A stretch of 64,000 nt of DNA from Firmicutes bacterium ADurb.Bin146 (GTDB taxonomy: Bacteria > Bacillota > Clostridia > DUPQ01): positions 57,796 to 121,795 of the forward strand of contig MWDI01000034.1 in assembly GCA_002070475.1 (NCBI GenBank). The letters run 5' to 3'. Of this stretch, positions 8,046 to 15,736 are shown piece after piece. The notes beneath the pieces are model-generated. The model saw only the letters and a program-made list of their open reading frames with translations. It was not told the DNA's origin and made no database searches. Every line of letters starts with the position of its first letter. Positions within the stretch are counted from its first letter, which is position 1. Position numbers and translations under genes: made by a program.

Positions 8046-9506
8046 TTAGCAGCAATCTCTCAGAACAGAAATATATCCTTCATTATTATAATCGCTTTTT
8101 AGTTCAATACCACAACTCATCATTTTTAAAAGCATATTTATTATATCTGATGTTATCTGTTCGCCTGGAATAAGTAAAGGAATTCCTGGAGGATATGCCC
8201 AGATGTATTCTGCGCAGATACGACTGACCGATTCATTAAGAGGAATACAGATATGCTCTTTTTTTCTTGCAGTCCTAATATCCAAACATTGTTTAGGAAT
8301 ATCGAAATAAAGTAAAGAATTAACCTTGTTTCCATTAGTATCTGCGCCTTCAAAAATCATATCTATTTGCTCAAGAGCATTACACAGTTTTCGTACGGAT
8401 GATTTTTTATCACACATTGATAGCATAGCTAAAACATAATTTCCAGAATACATTTCACATATTATCCCATAATCTTTTGCAAGAGTCTCGAAAAGCTTTT
8501 TTCCATTTATATTCAAGCCATCTGTATTAATCACTAGTTTTGCACGGTCATACGCGAAAACACCGTTGTAAACAATATTTTTCGATAATCCATGATAAAA
8601 AGTCTTCACATTTTTTAATCTGGCAAGCCTTGAATCTAAGTAATCAAGTATTTTTATCCATTTTGTATATATGATGTCTTTTTTTTCAAGCAGTAAATCA
8701 ATACAACCTTCAATAGAGGATAATAAAATATAACTTGGACTGCTAGTTTGAAAAACTGAGAGATTCCTTTGGAAATTTTCACAATTAATATTATTACTGC
8801 ATACGTGAGCTATCGCTGTCTGTGTAAGACTTGGTAAAGTCTTATGCAGGCTTTGTATTACTATATCTGCTTTTGCAGTGATAGCGCTGTTATCAAAATA
8901 TCTATTTAATTTCAAATGAGCACCATGTGCTTCGTCTACAACAATAGGTACATTATGATTATGTGAGACTTGACACAATGATTTTATGTCACTAATTACA
9001 CCCTCATAAGTCGGGCTTGTTACAATTACCAACTTAGCATCTGGATTATTTGTCAGAACCTTATCAAGAGTTTCTGGCTCAATTGAGCCATATATGCCAA
9101 GCTCATTATTTATAACCGGATTTATAAATACAGGCTTTAAATCTTGAAGTTCTATCATGTTATACACTGATTTATGACAGTTTCTAGCAACAATAATCTT
9201 ATCCTTAGGATCAGCAAGAGTATTTATTGCTGCTTGTATACCGCATGTGCTGCCGTTTATAAGAAGAAAACTGCGTTTGGAATTCCAAAGTTTTTCTGCC
9301 TTTTGCATTACATTAAGTATAATTCCATCAGGATTATGCATATTATCATAACCAGGTATCTCTGTTATATCATATTTTGCTCCAAGTTTTCTTAAAAACA
9401 TTGAACACTGAATATTCCTTTTATGGCCAGGCATATGAAAAGGGATAATTTTTTTCAAAGCAGATTCATTAAGCTTATTTAAAATAGTATTTTTTCTAAT
9501 CTTCAT
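8046..9506 (-). CDS. Orn/Lys/Arg decarboxylase-family PLP enzyme (short type)
   Basis: A 486-residue fold-type I PLP enzyme. FHMPGHKR near the N-terminus, VVDEAHGAHLK (D191 and H194 at the cofactor) and SLHKTLPSLTQT with the Schiff-base lysine K222 identify the family. The length matches the short Gram-positive arginine/lysine decarboxylases (SpeA/YaaO type) that lack the wing domain of the large inducible forms. PPGIPLLIPGE in the C-terminal domain is also characteristic. It probably starts polyamine synthesis; whether the substrate is lysine, arginine or ornithine cannot be read from sequence alone. It has its own promoter (9535-9563), divergent from ymdB. Confidence 0.88.
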   Translation of the reverse strand: MKIRKNTILNKLNESALKKIIPFHMPGHKRNIQCSMFLRKLGAKYDITEIPGYDNMHNPDGIILNVMQKAEKLWNSKRSFLLINGSTCGIQAAINTLADPKDKIIVARNCHKSVYNMIELQDLKPVFINPVINNELGIYGSIEPETLDKVLTNNPDAKLVIVTSPTYEGVISDIKSLCQVSHNHNVPIVVDEAHGAHLKLNRYFDNSAITAKADIVIQSLHKTLPSLTQTAIAHVCSNNINCENFQRNLSVFQTSSPSYILLSSIEGCIDLLLEKKDIIYTKWIKILDYLDSRLARLKNVKTFYHGLSKNIVYNGVFAYDRAKLVINTDGLNINGKKLFETLAKDYGIICEMYSGNYVLAMLSMCDKKSSVRKLCNALEQIDMIFEGADTNGNKVNSLLYFDIPKQCLDIRTARKKEHICIPLNESVSRICAEYIWAYPPGIPLLIPGEQITSDIINMLLKMMSCGIELKSDYNNEGYISVLRDCC

Positions 9507-9534
9507 TAAACCCCTTAGTCATTAAGCTATGTAA

Positions 9535-9563
9535 ATAATATCCGAAAACAAGAAACAGTGCAA
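9535..9563 (-). promoter_or_regulatory. Putative promoter of the Orn/Lys/Arg decarboxylase
   Basis: On the minus strand TTGCAC (9558-9563), 17-base spacer, TATTAT (9535-9540), about 29 bases before the start codon. Confidence 0.55.
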
Positions 9564-9605
9564 TACAAGCATGATTTCTTGCTTCTCAAATCATTATATT
9601 TAGTC

Positions 9606-9611
9606 TATAAT
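9606..9611 (+). promoter_or_regulatory. Putative -10 box of the ymdB-lspA-rluD operon
   Basis: A perfect TATAAT 23 bases before the GTG start. The matching -35 region (9583-9588, TTCTCA) is weak, so only the -10 box is marked. Confidence 0.4.
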
Positions 9612-9634
9612 TGTAGAATAGAAAAGAGGTTTTC

Positions 9635-10417
9635 GTGAAAATCTTATTTATAGGTGATATATATGGTAAGACAGGGAGAGTAATTTTAAAGAACAGTATT
9701 ACTAAGCTTAAAGACGAATATTCTCCCGATTATATAATTGCCAATGGTGAAAATGTGGACAGGGGAAAAGGAATAACGCCTACATTACTGCAGGAACTTT
9801 TGATAATTGGTGTTGATGTAGTCACTTCTGGAAACCATATATATGCAAAAAAGGAAATTCTTCCAGCCATGGAAGAAGACATTAAGCTATTAAGGCCATT
9901 GAATTATCCCAAAGCATGCCCAGGAAAGGGATATATCATACTAAATAAGAACAATACATCTCTTTGCATTATAAATGTTACAGGAAGAGTATATATGGAA
10001 CCTTGTGATGATCCTTTTTTATCAGTTGAGTCAATAATTGATGAGGTTAAAAAAGAAGCAAAAAATATACTGATAGATTTTCATGGTGAAGCAACAAGCG
10101 AAAAAGCTGCTTTTGCTTGGTATTTTGATGGGAGAGTTTCTGCAGTGATAGGAACTCATACTCACGTTCAGACAGCAGATGACAGAATACTGCCATTTGG
10201 TACCGCATTTATCACTGATGCTGGAATGACTGGTCCTTATGAAGGTATAATCGGCGCTTCTAGGGAAGCTGTAATAGATAAATTTCTTACAGGAATGCCT
10301 TCATATTTTACGTGTCAAGAAGGGAAAGGGCAGCTGAATGCGGTCTTTCTTGAATTATGCGAGCAAACAGGAAAAGCAATTCACATTGAAAGGATAAACA
10401 AAGTTGAGAAGGATTAA
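9635..10417 (+). CDS. ymdB: YmdB-type metallophosphoesterase (TIGR00282)
   Basis: A 260-residue calcineurin-like phosphoesterase. Metal-binding motifs are visible in order: FIGDIYGK, NGENVDRGKGI, TSGNHIY, DFHGEATSEK and GTHTHVQTADDRIL. In Bacillus YmdB hydrolyses 2',3'-cyclic nucleotides and affects biofilm and motility choices; the role in clostridia is less clear. It starts with GTG after AAAGAGGT. The 3' end overlaps lspA by 14 bases, so it heads an operon with lspA, rluD and the tcdA-like gene. Confidence 0.92.
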   Translation: MKILFIGDIYGKTGRVILKNSITKLKDEYSPDYIIANGENVDRGKGITPTLLQELLIIGVDVVTSGNHIYAKKEILPAMEEDIKLLRPLNYPKACPGKGYIILNKNNTSLCIINVTGRVYMEPCDDPFLSVESIIDEVKKEAKNILIDFHGEATSEKAAFAWYFDGRVSAVIGTHTHVQTADDRILPFGTAFITDAGMTGPYEGIIGASREAVIDKFLTGMPSYFTCQEGKGQLNAVFLELCEQTGKAIHIERINKVEKD

Positions 10418-10880
10418 TTATAAAAATCTTCTATGGCTTATATTGAGCTTTGTAATCATTGTTTTTGATCAGCTTACAAAGTTTTTTATTATGAATAAGA
10501 TGCAATTAGGTGACAGCATAGAAATAGTTGAAGGATTTTTATATATTGCATATACTCGAAATACAGGAGCTGCATGGGGTATTTTTGGTGAACATACTGA
10601 ATATCTGGCTATATTTTCAGTTGTCGCATCACTTGTACTGGTATATGTACTGCTTCATATGAAAAGAGGATTTGGTGCACTGTCTTTAGCTATAGTGATT
10701 GGAGGAGCGGTCGGAAACGCTATTGACAGGATACAGCTTGGTTGGGTTGTAGATTTCATAGATACATATATTTTTGGATATGACTTCCCGACATTCAATA
10801 TTGCTGATTCAGCTATAACTGTAGGCGTCTGTTTTCTTGTCATTTATATGCTTTTCATACACAGAGAGATGCAGCCATGA
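10404..10880 (+). CDS. lspA: Lipoprotein signal peptidase (signal peptidase II)
   Basis: A 158-residue integral membrane aspartyl protease that cleaves prolipoprotein signal peptides after lipidation. Four hydrophobic segments are visible. The conserved motifs are YTRNTGAAWG, GGAVGNAIDR, VVDFID (D117) and FNIADSAI (D135); the two aspartates form the catalytic dyad. It starts with TTG inside ymdB, with AAAGGAT eight bases upstream, and overlaps rluD by ATGA. Substrates in this window would include the lipoproteins at 15737 and 42701. Confidence 0.95.
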   Translation: MRRINYKNLLWLILSFVIIVFDQLTKFFIMNKMQLGDSIEIVEGFLYIAYTRNTGAAWGIFGEHTEYLAIFSVVASLVLVYVLLHMKRGFGALSLAIVIGGAVGNAIDRIQLGWVVDFIDTYIFGYDFPTFNIADSAITVGVCFLVIYMLFIHREMQP

Positions 10881-11833
10881 ATATTGATGATATTGAAGTA
10901 TTAGATGATAATACAACAAAGGAAAAGCTAATATTTACAGCGGATCAGGATGTCAACATTAGACTGGATGTGTATCTGACAAAATATATAGAGGATTACT
11001 CTCGTTCATTTATTCAGAAAATAATTAAAGAGAATCTAGTTACTGTAAATGGTTTAGTAAAGAATTTAAGTTATAAAGTTAAAAAAAACGATTTGATTCA
11101 AATTGTGATGCAGGATATAAAGCCTTCAAAAATAGAACCTCAGGACATACCTCTTGATATTGTTTATGAAGATGATGATATTATTATTATTAATAAGAAA
11201 AGAGGCATGGTTGTTCACCCAGCAACTGGTAATTGTAACAATACCCTGGTGAATGCTCTTCTATTTCATACAAAAAATAGTTTAAGCGATATAAACGGGA
11301 TTGAGCGTCCAGGCATAGTACATAGAATAGATAAAGATACATCGGGGGTTATTGTAGCATGCAAGAATAACAGCTCACATAAGATTCTGACTGATGTCTT
11401 CTCTAAACATAATATCAAAAGAGAGTATGTTGCAATAGTAAAGGGATATCCTGACTCTGATAAAGGATTAATTAATGCTCCTATTGGCAGGGATAAGTTT
11501 AACAGGTTAAAGATGGCTGTAGATTCAAAAAATGGCAAAAGAGCTGTTACAAATTTTGAAGTTCTAGAGAAAATGAAAGGTGCATCATACATAAAAGCTG
11601 TTTTAGAAACTGGAAGAACTCATCAGATTAGAACTCATATGGCTTTCATAGGAAATCCGTTGCTTGGAGATGATATTTATGGAGGGAAGGATAAACGTTT
11701 TGAAAAAGGACAACTTTTACATGCAAGGCTCTTAGGTTTCATTCATCCAATAAAAAACGAATATATGGAATTTACAGCTAATCTTGATGATTATTTTCAA
11801 AATGCTTTGGAGGTTTTGAGAAAACATGAATGA
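10877..11833 (+). CDS. RluA-family pseudouridine synthase (RluD-like)
   Basis: A 318-residue enzyme with an N-terminal S4 RNA-binding domain (about residues 22-80: RLDVYLTKYIEDYSRSFIQK, VTVNGL) and a catalytic domain containing HRIDKDTSGV, whose aspartate is the nucleophile of RluA/RluD-type synthases. ETGRTHQIRTHMAFIG and GDDIYGG complete the family signature. It follows lspA with a 4-base overlap, an arrangement common in Firmicutes. The target is probably 23S rRNA uridines, inferred from the family. Confidence 0.93.
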   Translation: MNIDDIEVLDDNTTKEKLIFTADQDVNIRLDVYLTKYIEDYSRSFIQKIIKENLVTVNGLVKNLSYKVKKNDLIQIVMQDIKPSKIEPQDIPLDIVYEDDDIIIINKKRGMVVHPATGNCNNTLVNALLFHTKNSLSDINGIERPGIVHRIDKDTSGVIVACKNNSSHKILTDVFSKHNIKREYVAIVKGYPDSDKGLINAPIGRDKFNRLKMAVDSKNGKRAVTNFEVLEKMKGASYIKAVLETGRTHQIRTHMAFIGNPLLGDDIYGGKDKRFEKGQLLHARLLGFIHPIKNEYMEFTANLDDYFQNALEVLRKHE

Positions 11834-12512
11834 TATTTTGCATGAAAGAACAATAAGACTTATTGGAAAACAGGCGATGAAAATTTTAATGGATAAGAAA
11901 GTTGTTCTTATCGGGCTTGGCGGAGTCGGATCATATGTATTAGAAGCGCTTGCAAGAGCTGGTATAGGTAATTTAGTGCTCGTTGATTATGAAAAAATTG
12001 AAGAAAGCAATATAAATCGTCAAATACTTGCGTTACACTCTACAATAGGTATGCTTAAGACTGATGCGGCATATATAAGAGTGAAAGATATCAATCCAGG
12101 TATAAATGTGGAAATTCATAACATATTTGTTACTAAATCAAATATTGGCGAAATAATACCAGATAATACTGATTATGTTATAGATGCTATTGATTCTATA
12201 CAATCAAAAATAGATATAATAAGATATTCGAAAAATAAAGGTATCAATATAATTTCATGCATGGGTACAGGAAATAAGGTTGATAATACAGGTTTTAAAA
12301 TTACAACAATTGACAAGACAGATACATGTCCATTAGCTAGGAAGGTTAGAAAAATCTTAACAAGTGAAGGTATTAAAGATGTTGAAGTTCTTTATTCTAC
12401 ATGTACCAATCTTGTAAATGATTCAAACATAATTTCTAGTATATCATATGTACCATCTGTTGCTGGACTCATGATTGCTGGACATGTTATAAGGAAAATG
12501 ATAAATTTATAG
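11826..12512 (+). CDS. tRNA threonylcarbamoyladenosine dehydratase (TcdA/ThiF family)
   Basis: A 228-residue E1-like ATP-dependent enzyme. The nucleotide-binding loop GLGGVGSYVLEALARAGIG, LVDYEKIEESNINRQ (with the catalytic arginine) and DAIDSIQSKIDII match the YgdL/TcdA family, which cyclises the t6A side chain at tRNA position 37 to ct6A. It overlaps rluD by eight bases and ends against the xylulokinase gene, so it is the fourth gene of the ymdB operon. A general ThiF/HesA role is the alternative. Confidence 0.88.
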   Translation: MNDILHERTIRLIGKQAMKILMDKKVVLIGLGGVGSYVLEALARAGIGNLVLVDYEKIEESNINRQILALHSTIGMLKTDAAYIRVKDINPGINVEIHNIFVTKSNIGEIIPDNTDYVIDAIDSIQSKIDIIRYSKNKGINIISCMGTGNKVDNTGFKITTIDKTDTCPLARKVRKILTSEGIKDVEVLYSTCTNLVNDSNIISSISYVPSVAGLMIAGHVIRKMINL

Positions 12513-12524
12513 ATGGAGGATTTT

Positions 12525-14054
12525 ATGAGTTATTTACTAGGGATCGATATAGGCACTTCTGCTACAAAATCAGTTTTATTCAATAAGGATGGTAAAACTA
12601 TTGCTTCTGCATCATACGAATATCCGCTTTATCAGCCACATCCGGGATGGGCAGAGCAAGATCCTGCTGACTGGTGGGATGCTGTTTGCTTTACATGTAA
12701 AAAAATACTAAATGATTCAAAAATAGATAGTCAAAGTATAAAGGGTATTGGTATTTCCGGTCAGATGCATGGGCTTGTAATGTTGGATGAAAAAGACCAG
12801 CTTTTAGGACGTTCAATAATATGGTGTGATCAGAGAACTCAAAAACAGGCGGAGTACTTAGAAGATAAGATAGGGCGTGATAGATTAATAAGCATAACAG
12901 CAAATCCAGCAATTACCGGGTTTACCGCATCAAAAATATTATGGGTAAAACAGAATAAGCCTGAACTGTATAGTAAAGTACGGAAGATAATGCTTCCAAA
13001 GGATTACATACTTTACATGCTTACCGGTGAATTCAGTGCAGATGTGTCTGATGGATCAGGAATGCAGCTAATGGATATAAAAAATAGGAAATTTTCCAAA
13101 GAATTGCTTGAAAAATTAGAGATTGATATTTCTTTACTCGGTTACATGCATGAATCAGCTGAGCCAGCCGGTAAAGTTACTAAGGAAGCAGCCAAACTGA
13201 CTTCATTGAATGAGGGTACCATTGTTGCTGCAGGAGGAGGAGACCAAGCATGCGGTGCTGTTGGAAATGGTATAGTGAAAGAGGGCATCATATCATCAAC
13301 TATAGGCACCAGTGGAGTAGTTTTTGCACATACTGATAAATTGCATATTGATAAGTTTGGAAGAATCCATACTTTATGTCATGCTGTTCCTGGCTGTTAT
13401 CATGTAATGGGTGTTACGCAAGCTGCAGGATTATCTTTGAAATGGTTCAGAGATAGTTTTTGCAAAGAAGAGATGGATTTAGCTAAGATTAAAGGAGTAG
13501 ATCCATATGTTATTATGGACGAAATGGCTGAGCAAACAAGCATAGGAGCTAACGGACTGATATTCCTACCATATCTTATGGGGGAGAGATCCCCTCACCT
13601 TGATCCTTTCTGTTCAGGAGTATTTTTCGGAATTACAGCTTCTCATAATAAAGCTCATTTTATAAGAGCTATTCTTGAAGGAGTAGTATATTCTCTAAGG
13701 GATAGTATAAGTATATTAAGAGAAGATATGGGCATTGATGTAAGCCAGGTTAGAGTATCTGGAGGGGGAGCAAAAAGTCCTTTTTGGAAATCAATGCAAG
13801 CTGACATTTTTGAAAGTAATATAGCAGTGGTGGACAATACGGAAGGACCTGCTTTAGGTGCTGCTATACTTGGCGGTGTAGCATGTGGCTTATATAAATC
13901 GGTTACTGCGGCATGTGAACATGTAATTACAACTAAAAATATGCAAAAATTTAATGAAAATAATGCAATTGAATACAATAAATATTACTTTATATACAAA
14001 GCTCTCTACCCAATTTTAAAAGGTGAGTTTAAGAAATTACGTAAGTTATTGTAA
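12525..14054 (+). CDS. xylB: Xylulokinase (FGGY family carbohydrate kinase)
   Basis: A 509-residue FGGY kinase. It begins MSYLLGIDIGTSATKSVLF, followed by HPGWAEQDPADWW, IGISGQMHGLV, the IIWCDQRT sugar-binding element, GGGDQACGAVGNG, and the C-terminal FGGY signature with RVSGGGAKS and ATP-site segments. These fit D-xylulokinase best. A longer frame opens at 12513, but GGAGGA (12515-12520) lies inside it, so ATG 12525 is the start. No xylose isomerase or transporter is adjacent; it appears attached to the end of an RNA-modification operon. Another pentulose is possible as substrate. Confidence 0.88.
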   Translation: MSYLLGIDIGTSATKSVLFNKDGKTIASASYEYPLYQPHPGWAEQDPADWWDAVCFTCKKILNDSKIDSQSIKGIGISGQMHGLVMLDEKDQLLGRSIIWCDQRTQKQAEYLEDKIGRDRLISITANPAITGFTASKILWVKQNKPELYSKVRKIMLPKDYILYMLTGEFSADVSDGSGMQLMDIKNRKFSKELLEKLEIDISLLGYMHESAEPAGKVTKEAAKLTSLNEGTIVAAGGGDQACGAVGNGIVKEGIISSTIGTSGVVFAHTDKLHIDKFGRIHTLCHAVPGCYHVMGVTQAAGLSLKWFRDSFCKEEMDLAKIKGVDPYVIMDEMAEQTSIGANGLIFLPYLMGERSPHLDPFCSGVFFGITASHNKAHFIRAILEGVVYSLRDSISILREDMGIDVSQVRVSGGGAKSPFWKSMQADIFESNIAVVDNTEGPALGAAILGGVACGLYKSVTAACEHVITTKNMQKFNENNAIEYNKYYFIYKALYPILKGEFKKLRKLL

Positions 14055-14088
14055 TTGTATTTACATCACTGTCCATATATTATTTTAT

Positions 14089-14117
14089 TTGCATACCATA
14101 CATAATTAATATATAAT
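14089..14117 (+). promoter_or_regulatory. Putative promoter of the glycosyltransferase gene
   Basis: TTGCAT (14089-14094), 17-base spacer, TATAAT (14112-14117), in the gap after xylB. Confidence 0.6.
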
Positions 14118-14154
14118 TGAATAGACTTAATTCTGATGTTTAATGGAGATGATT

Positions 14155-15213
14155 ATGGCCTATACTATAGGCATTGACCTGACATTTATTAAGGATCTTA
14201 AGAAGGCTGTAGGAAATGAGATAGCAGCTTTAAGCATTGTGGAAGGCTTATACAATAATATGCACGGGCATAATTTTATAATTTTCGCTAATGAAGACAA
14301 TGCAGAAGATTTAAGAAACAGATACCCGTTATTCAATGTTATAGCTACAACTACAGGTCGTTCATTTTATTATAAGTTTTTACCTTGGTTTATTAAAAAA
14401 ACTGAAATAAATGTAATGTATTATCCAAAAGTTGAACCATTCATAAATTTGAAATTGAAAACAAAAATTGTTATAACATCACATGGTCTTATTAGAGGTC
14501 AGGATTTTTTTGTACTCGATAAACTAAGATCAAGGATGCTTAAAAATGTAAATACAGTAATCGCTGTATCAGATTTCGTAAAAGACGAACTAACAAAGAA
14601 AAAAGGGGTTTATCCGAAAAAAATTGTGACTATACCTAATCCTTTAGCTCAGATGAACAAAAGTGTGGATGTAGTATTCAAAAAAAGGCATATAGTAGCT
14701 GTGGGAAGCGATAAACCTCAAAAAAATATTATGCTTGTTGTGAGAGCATTTGAAAAACTTGTTCCGATTATTGATCATGATCTTGTATTAATAGGGGATA
14801 TATCTGAAAAAGGAGAAATTTATAAATATATTGTAGAAAATAATCTTGCTCACAGGATAATTCTCACAGGAAGAGTAAGTAGGGATATTCTGTTTGGATA
14901 CTACAAGAATGCTGAACTTTTTGTAAACACTTCAACTTATGAAGGATTTGGTTTGGCGCCGTTAGAAGCGATGGTTTTTAATGCACCTGTTGTAAGTACA
15001 CCAATACCATCAATTAGTGAATTAGAGAATGTGAGATTTGATTCTGATTTAAATTATGAAGATAACGAAACAGAAGTTGCAAATAAAATGCTTGCTGTGC
15101 TAAATAGTGATAAAGATATAGAATATCTTGAAAACAGAGCAGAAAGGATTTTGGATTATTATAGTTTAGAAAGCATAAGCAGAAAGTACATACAGGTATT
15201 TGAAAATGTATAA
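14155..15213 (+). CDS. Glycosyltransferase, GT4-like (GT-B fold)
   Basis: A 352-residue cytoplasmic glycosyltransferase with no membrane segment. The C-terminal half has the GT4 donor-site signature: VAVGSDKPQKNI, LTGRVSRDILFGYYKNAELFV and STYEGFGLAPLEAMVFNAPVV, which contains the EX7E pair. Acceptor and sugar are unknown. GGAGA five bases before ATG 14155 decides the start over ATG 14143. It opens a group of surface-glycan and nucleotide-sugar genes. Its last codons overlap the start of a truncated transposase. Confidence 0.88.
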   Translation: MAYTIGIDLTFIKDLKKAVGNEIAALSIVEGLYNNMHGHNFIIFANEDNAEDLRNRYPLFNVIATTTGRSFYYKFLPWFIKKTEINVMYYPKVEPFINLKLKTKIVITSHGLIRGQDFFVLDKLRSRMLKNVNTVIAVSDFVKDELTKKKGVYPKKIVTIPNPLAQMNKSVDVVFKKRHIVAVGSDKPQKNIMLVVRAFEKLVPIIDHDLVLIGDISEKGEIYKYIVENNLAHRIILTGRVSRDILFGYYKNAELFVNTSTYEGFGLAPLEAMVFNAPVVSTPIPSISELENVRFDSDLNYEDNETEVANKMLAVLNSDKDIEYLENRAERILDYYSLESISRKYIQVFENV

Positions 15214-15619
15214 GAAACAAGCTGGCCAAATTAATATTTACTCCTTTATTACACCATTTGGAGGTGTACTTGACAAAAACAACAGATGGGTAAAATATGC
15301 TGATGCAATACCATGGGACGAATTTGAAAGAATATATGCTAGCAAATTCAGCAGACTAGGTGCACCAGCCAAACCATTGAGGATGGTTTTAGGAGCATAT
15401 ATCTTAAAGAACGAATATAACTTTTCAGAAACAAGAATAATAGAAGAGTTGAATGAAAATCCATATCTTCAATATTTTATTGGTCTTAATGAATACATAA
15501 ATAAGATACCATTAAGTTCATCATTGATACGTTCCTTTACAAAAAGATTTTCTGAAAATGATTTAAATAAAATTCAGCAAATACTTGAAGATATAAAAAA
15601 GAAGCTAAAGTCTAAGTAG
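15206..15619 (+). CDS. Truncated transposase: N-terminal DUF772-type domain only
   Basis: A 137-residue ORF matching only the N-terminal domain of IS5/IS1182-group DDE transposases. Recognisable parts are NRWVKYADAIPWDEFERIYASKF, APAKPLRMVLGAYILK, FSETRIIEELNENPYLQYFIGL and SLIRSFTKRFSE. Full-length members have roughly 400-500 residues; the DDE catalytic domain is absent. The start overlaps the glycosyltransferase stop by eight bases. After the stop, the same frame encodes about 15 codons faintly like the family (LYLIDAKVI) and then stops again, suggesting decay by stop codon and deletion. I see no terminal inverted repeats. It is probably a dead remnant. Confidence 0.75.
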   Translation: MYKKQAGQINIYSFITPFGGVLDKNNRWVKYADAIPWDEFERIYASKFSRLGAPAKPLRMVLGAYILKNEYNFSETRIIEELNENPYLQYFIGLNEYINKIPLSSSLIRSFTKRFSENDLNKIQQILEDIKKKLKSK

Positions 15620-15736
15620 AGGAGACATAAAACAATACTTTACTTGATAGATGCAAAAGTAATATAATAATCAAGAATTATACTGCTTTATTTGCTTTAT
15701 ACTCAAAAGAGAAAATAAATGAAAATGGAGAAACGA

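Noticed and set aside
9569..9585. Short inverted repeat (AAGCA/TGCTT) between the decarboxylase and ymdB
   Set aside because: Five base pairs in AT-rich DNA are expected by chance; no further operator evidence.
12513..12524. Upstream ATG for xylulokinase
   Set aside because: The GGAGGA ribosome binding site lies inside this extension and conserved sequence begins at ATG 12525.
15620..15665. Remaining transposase sequence after the stop codon
   Set aside because: Only about 15 in-frame codons show a faint resemblance; too short to call a feature.
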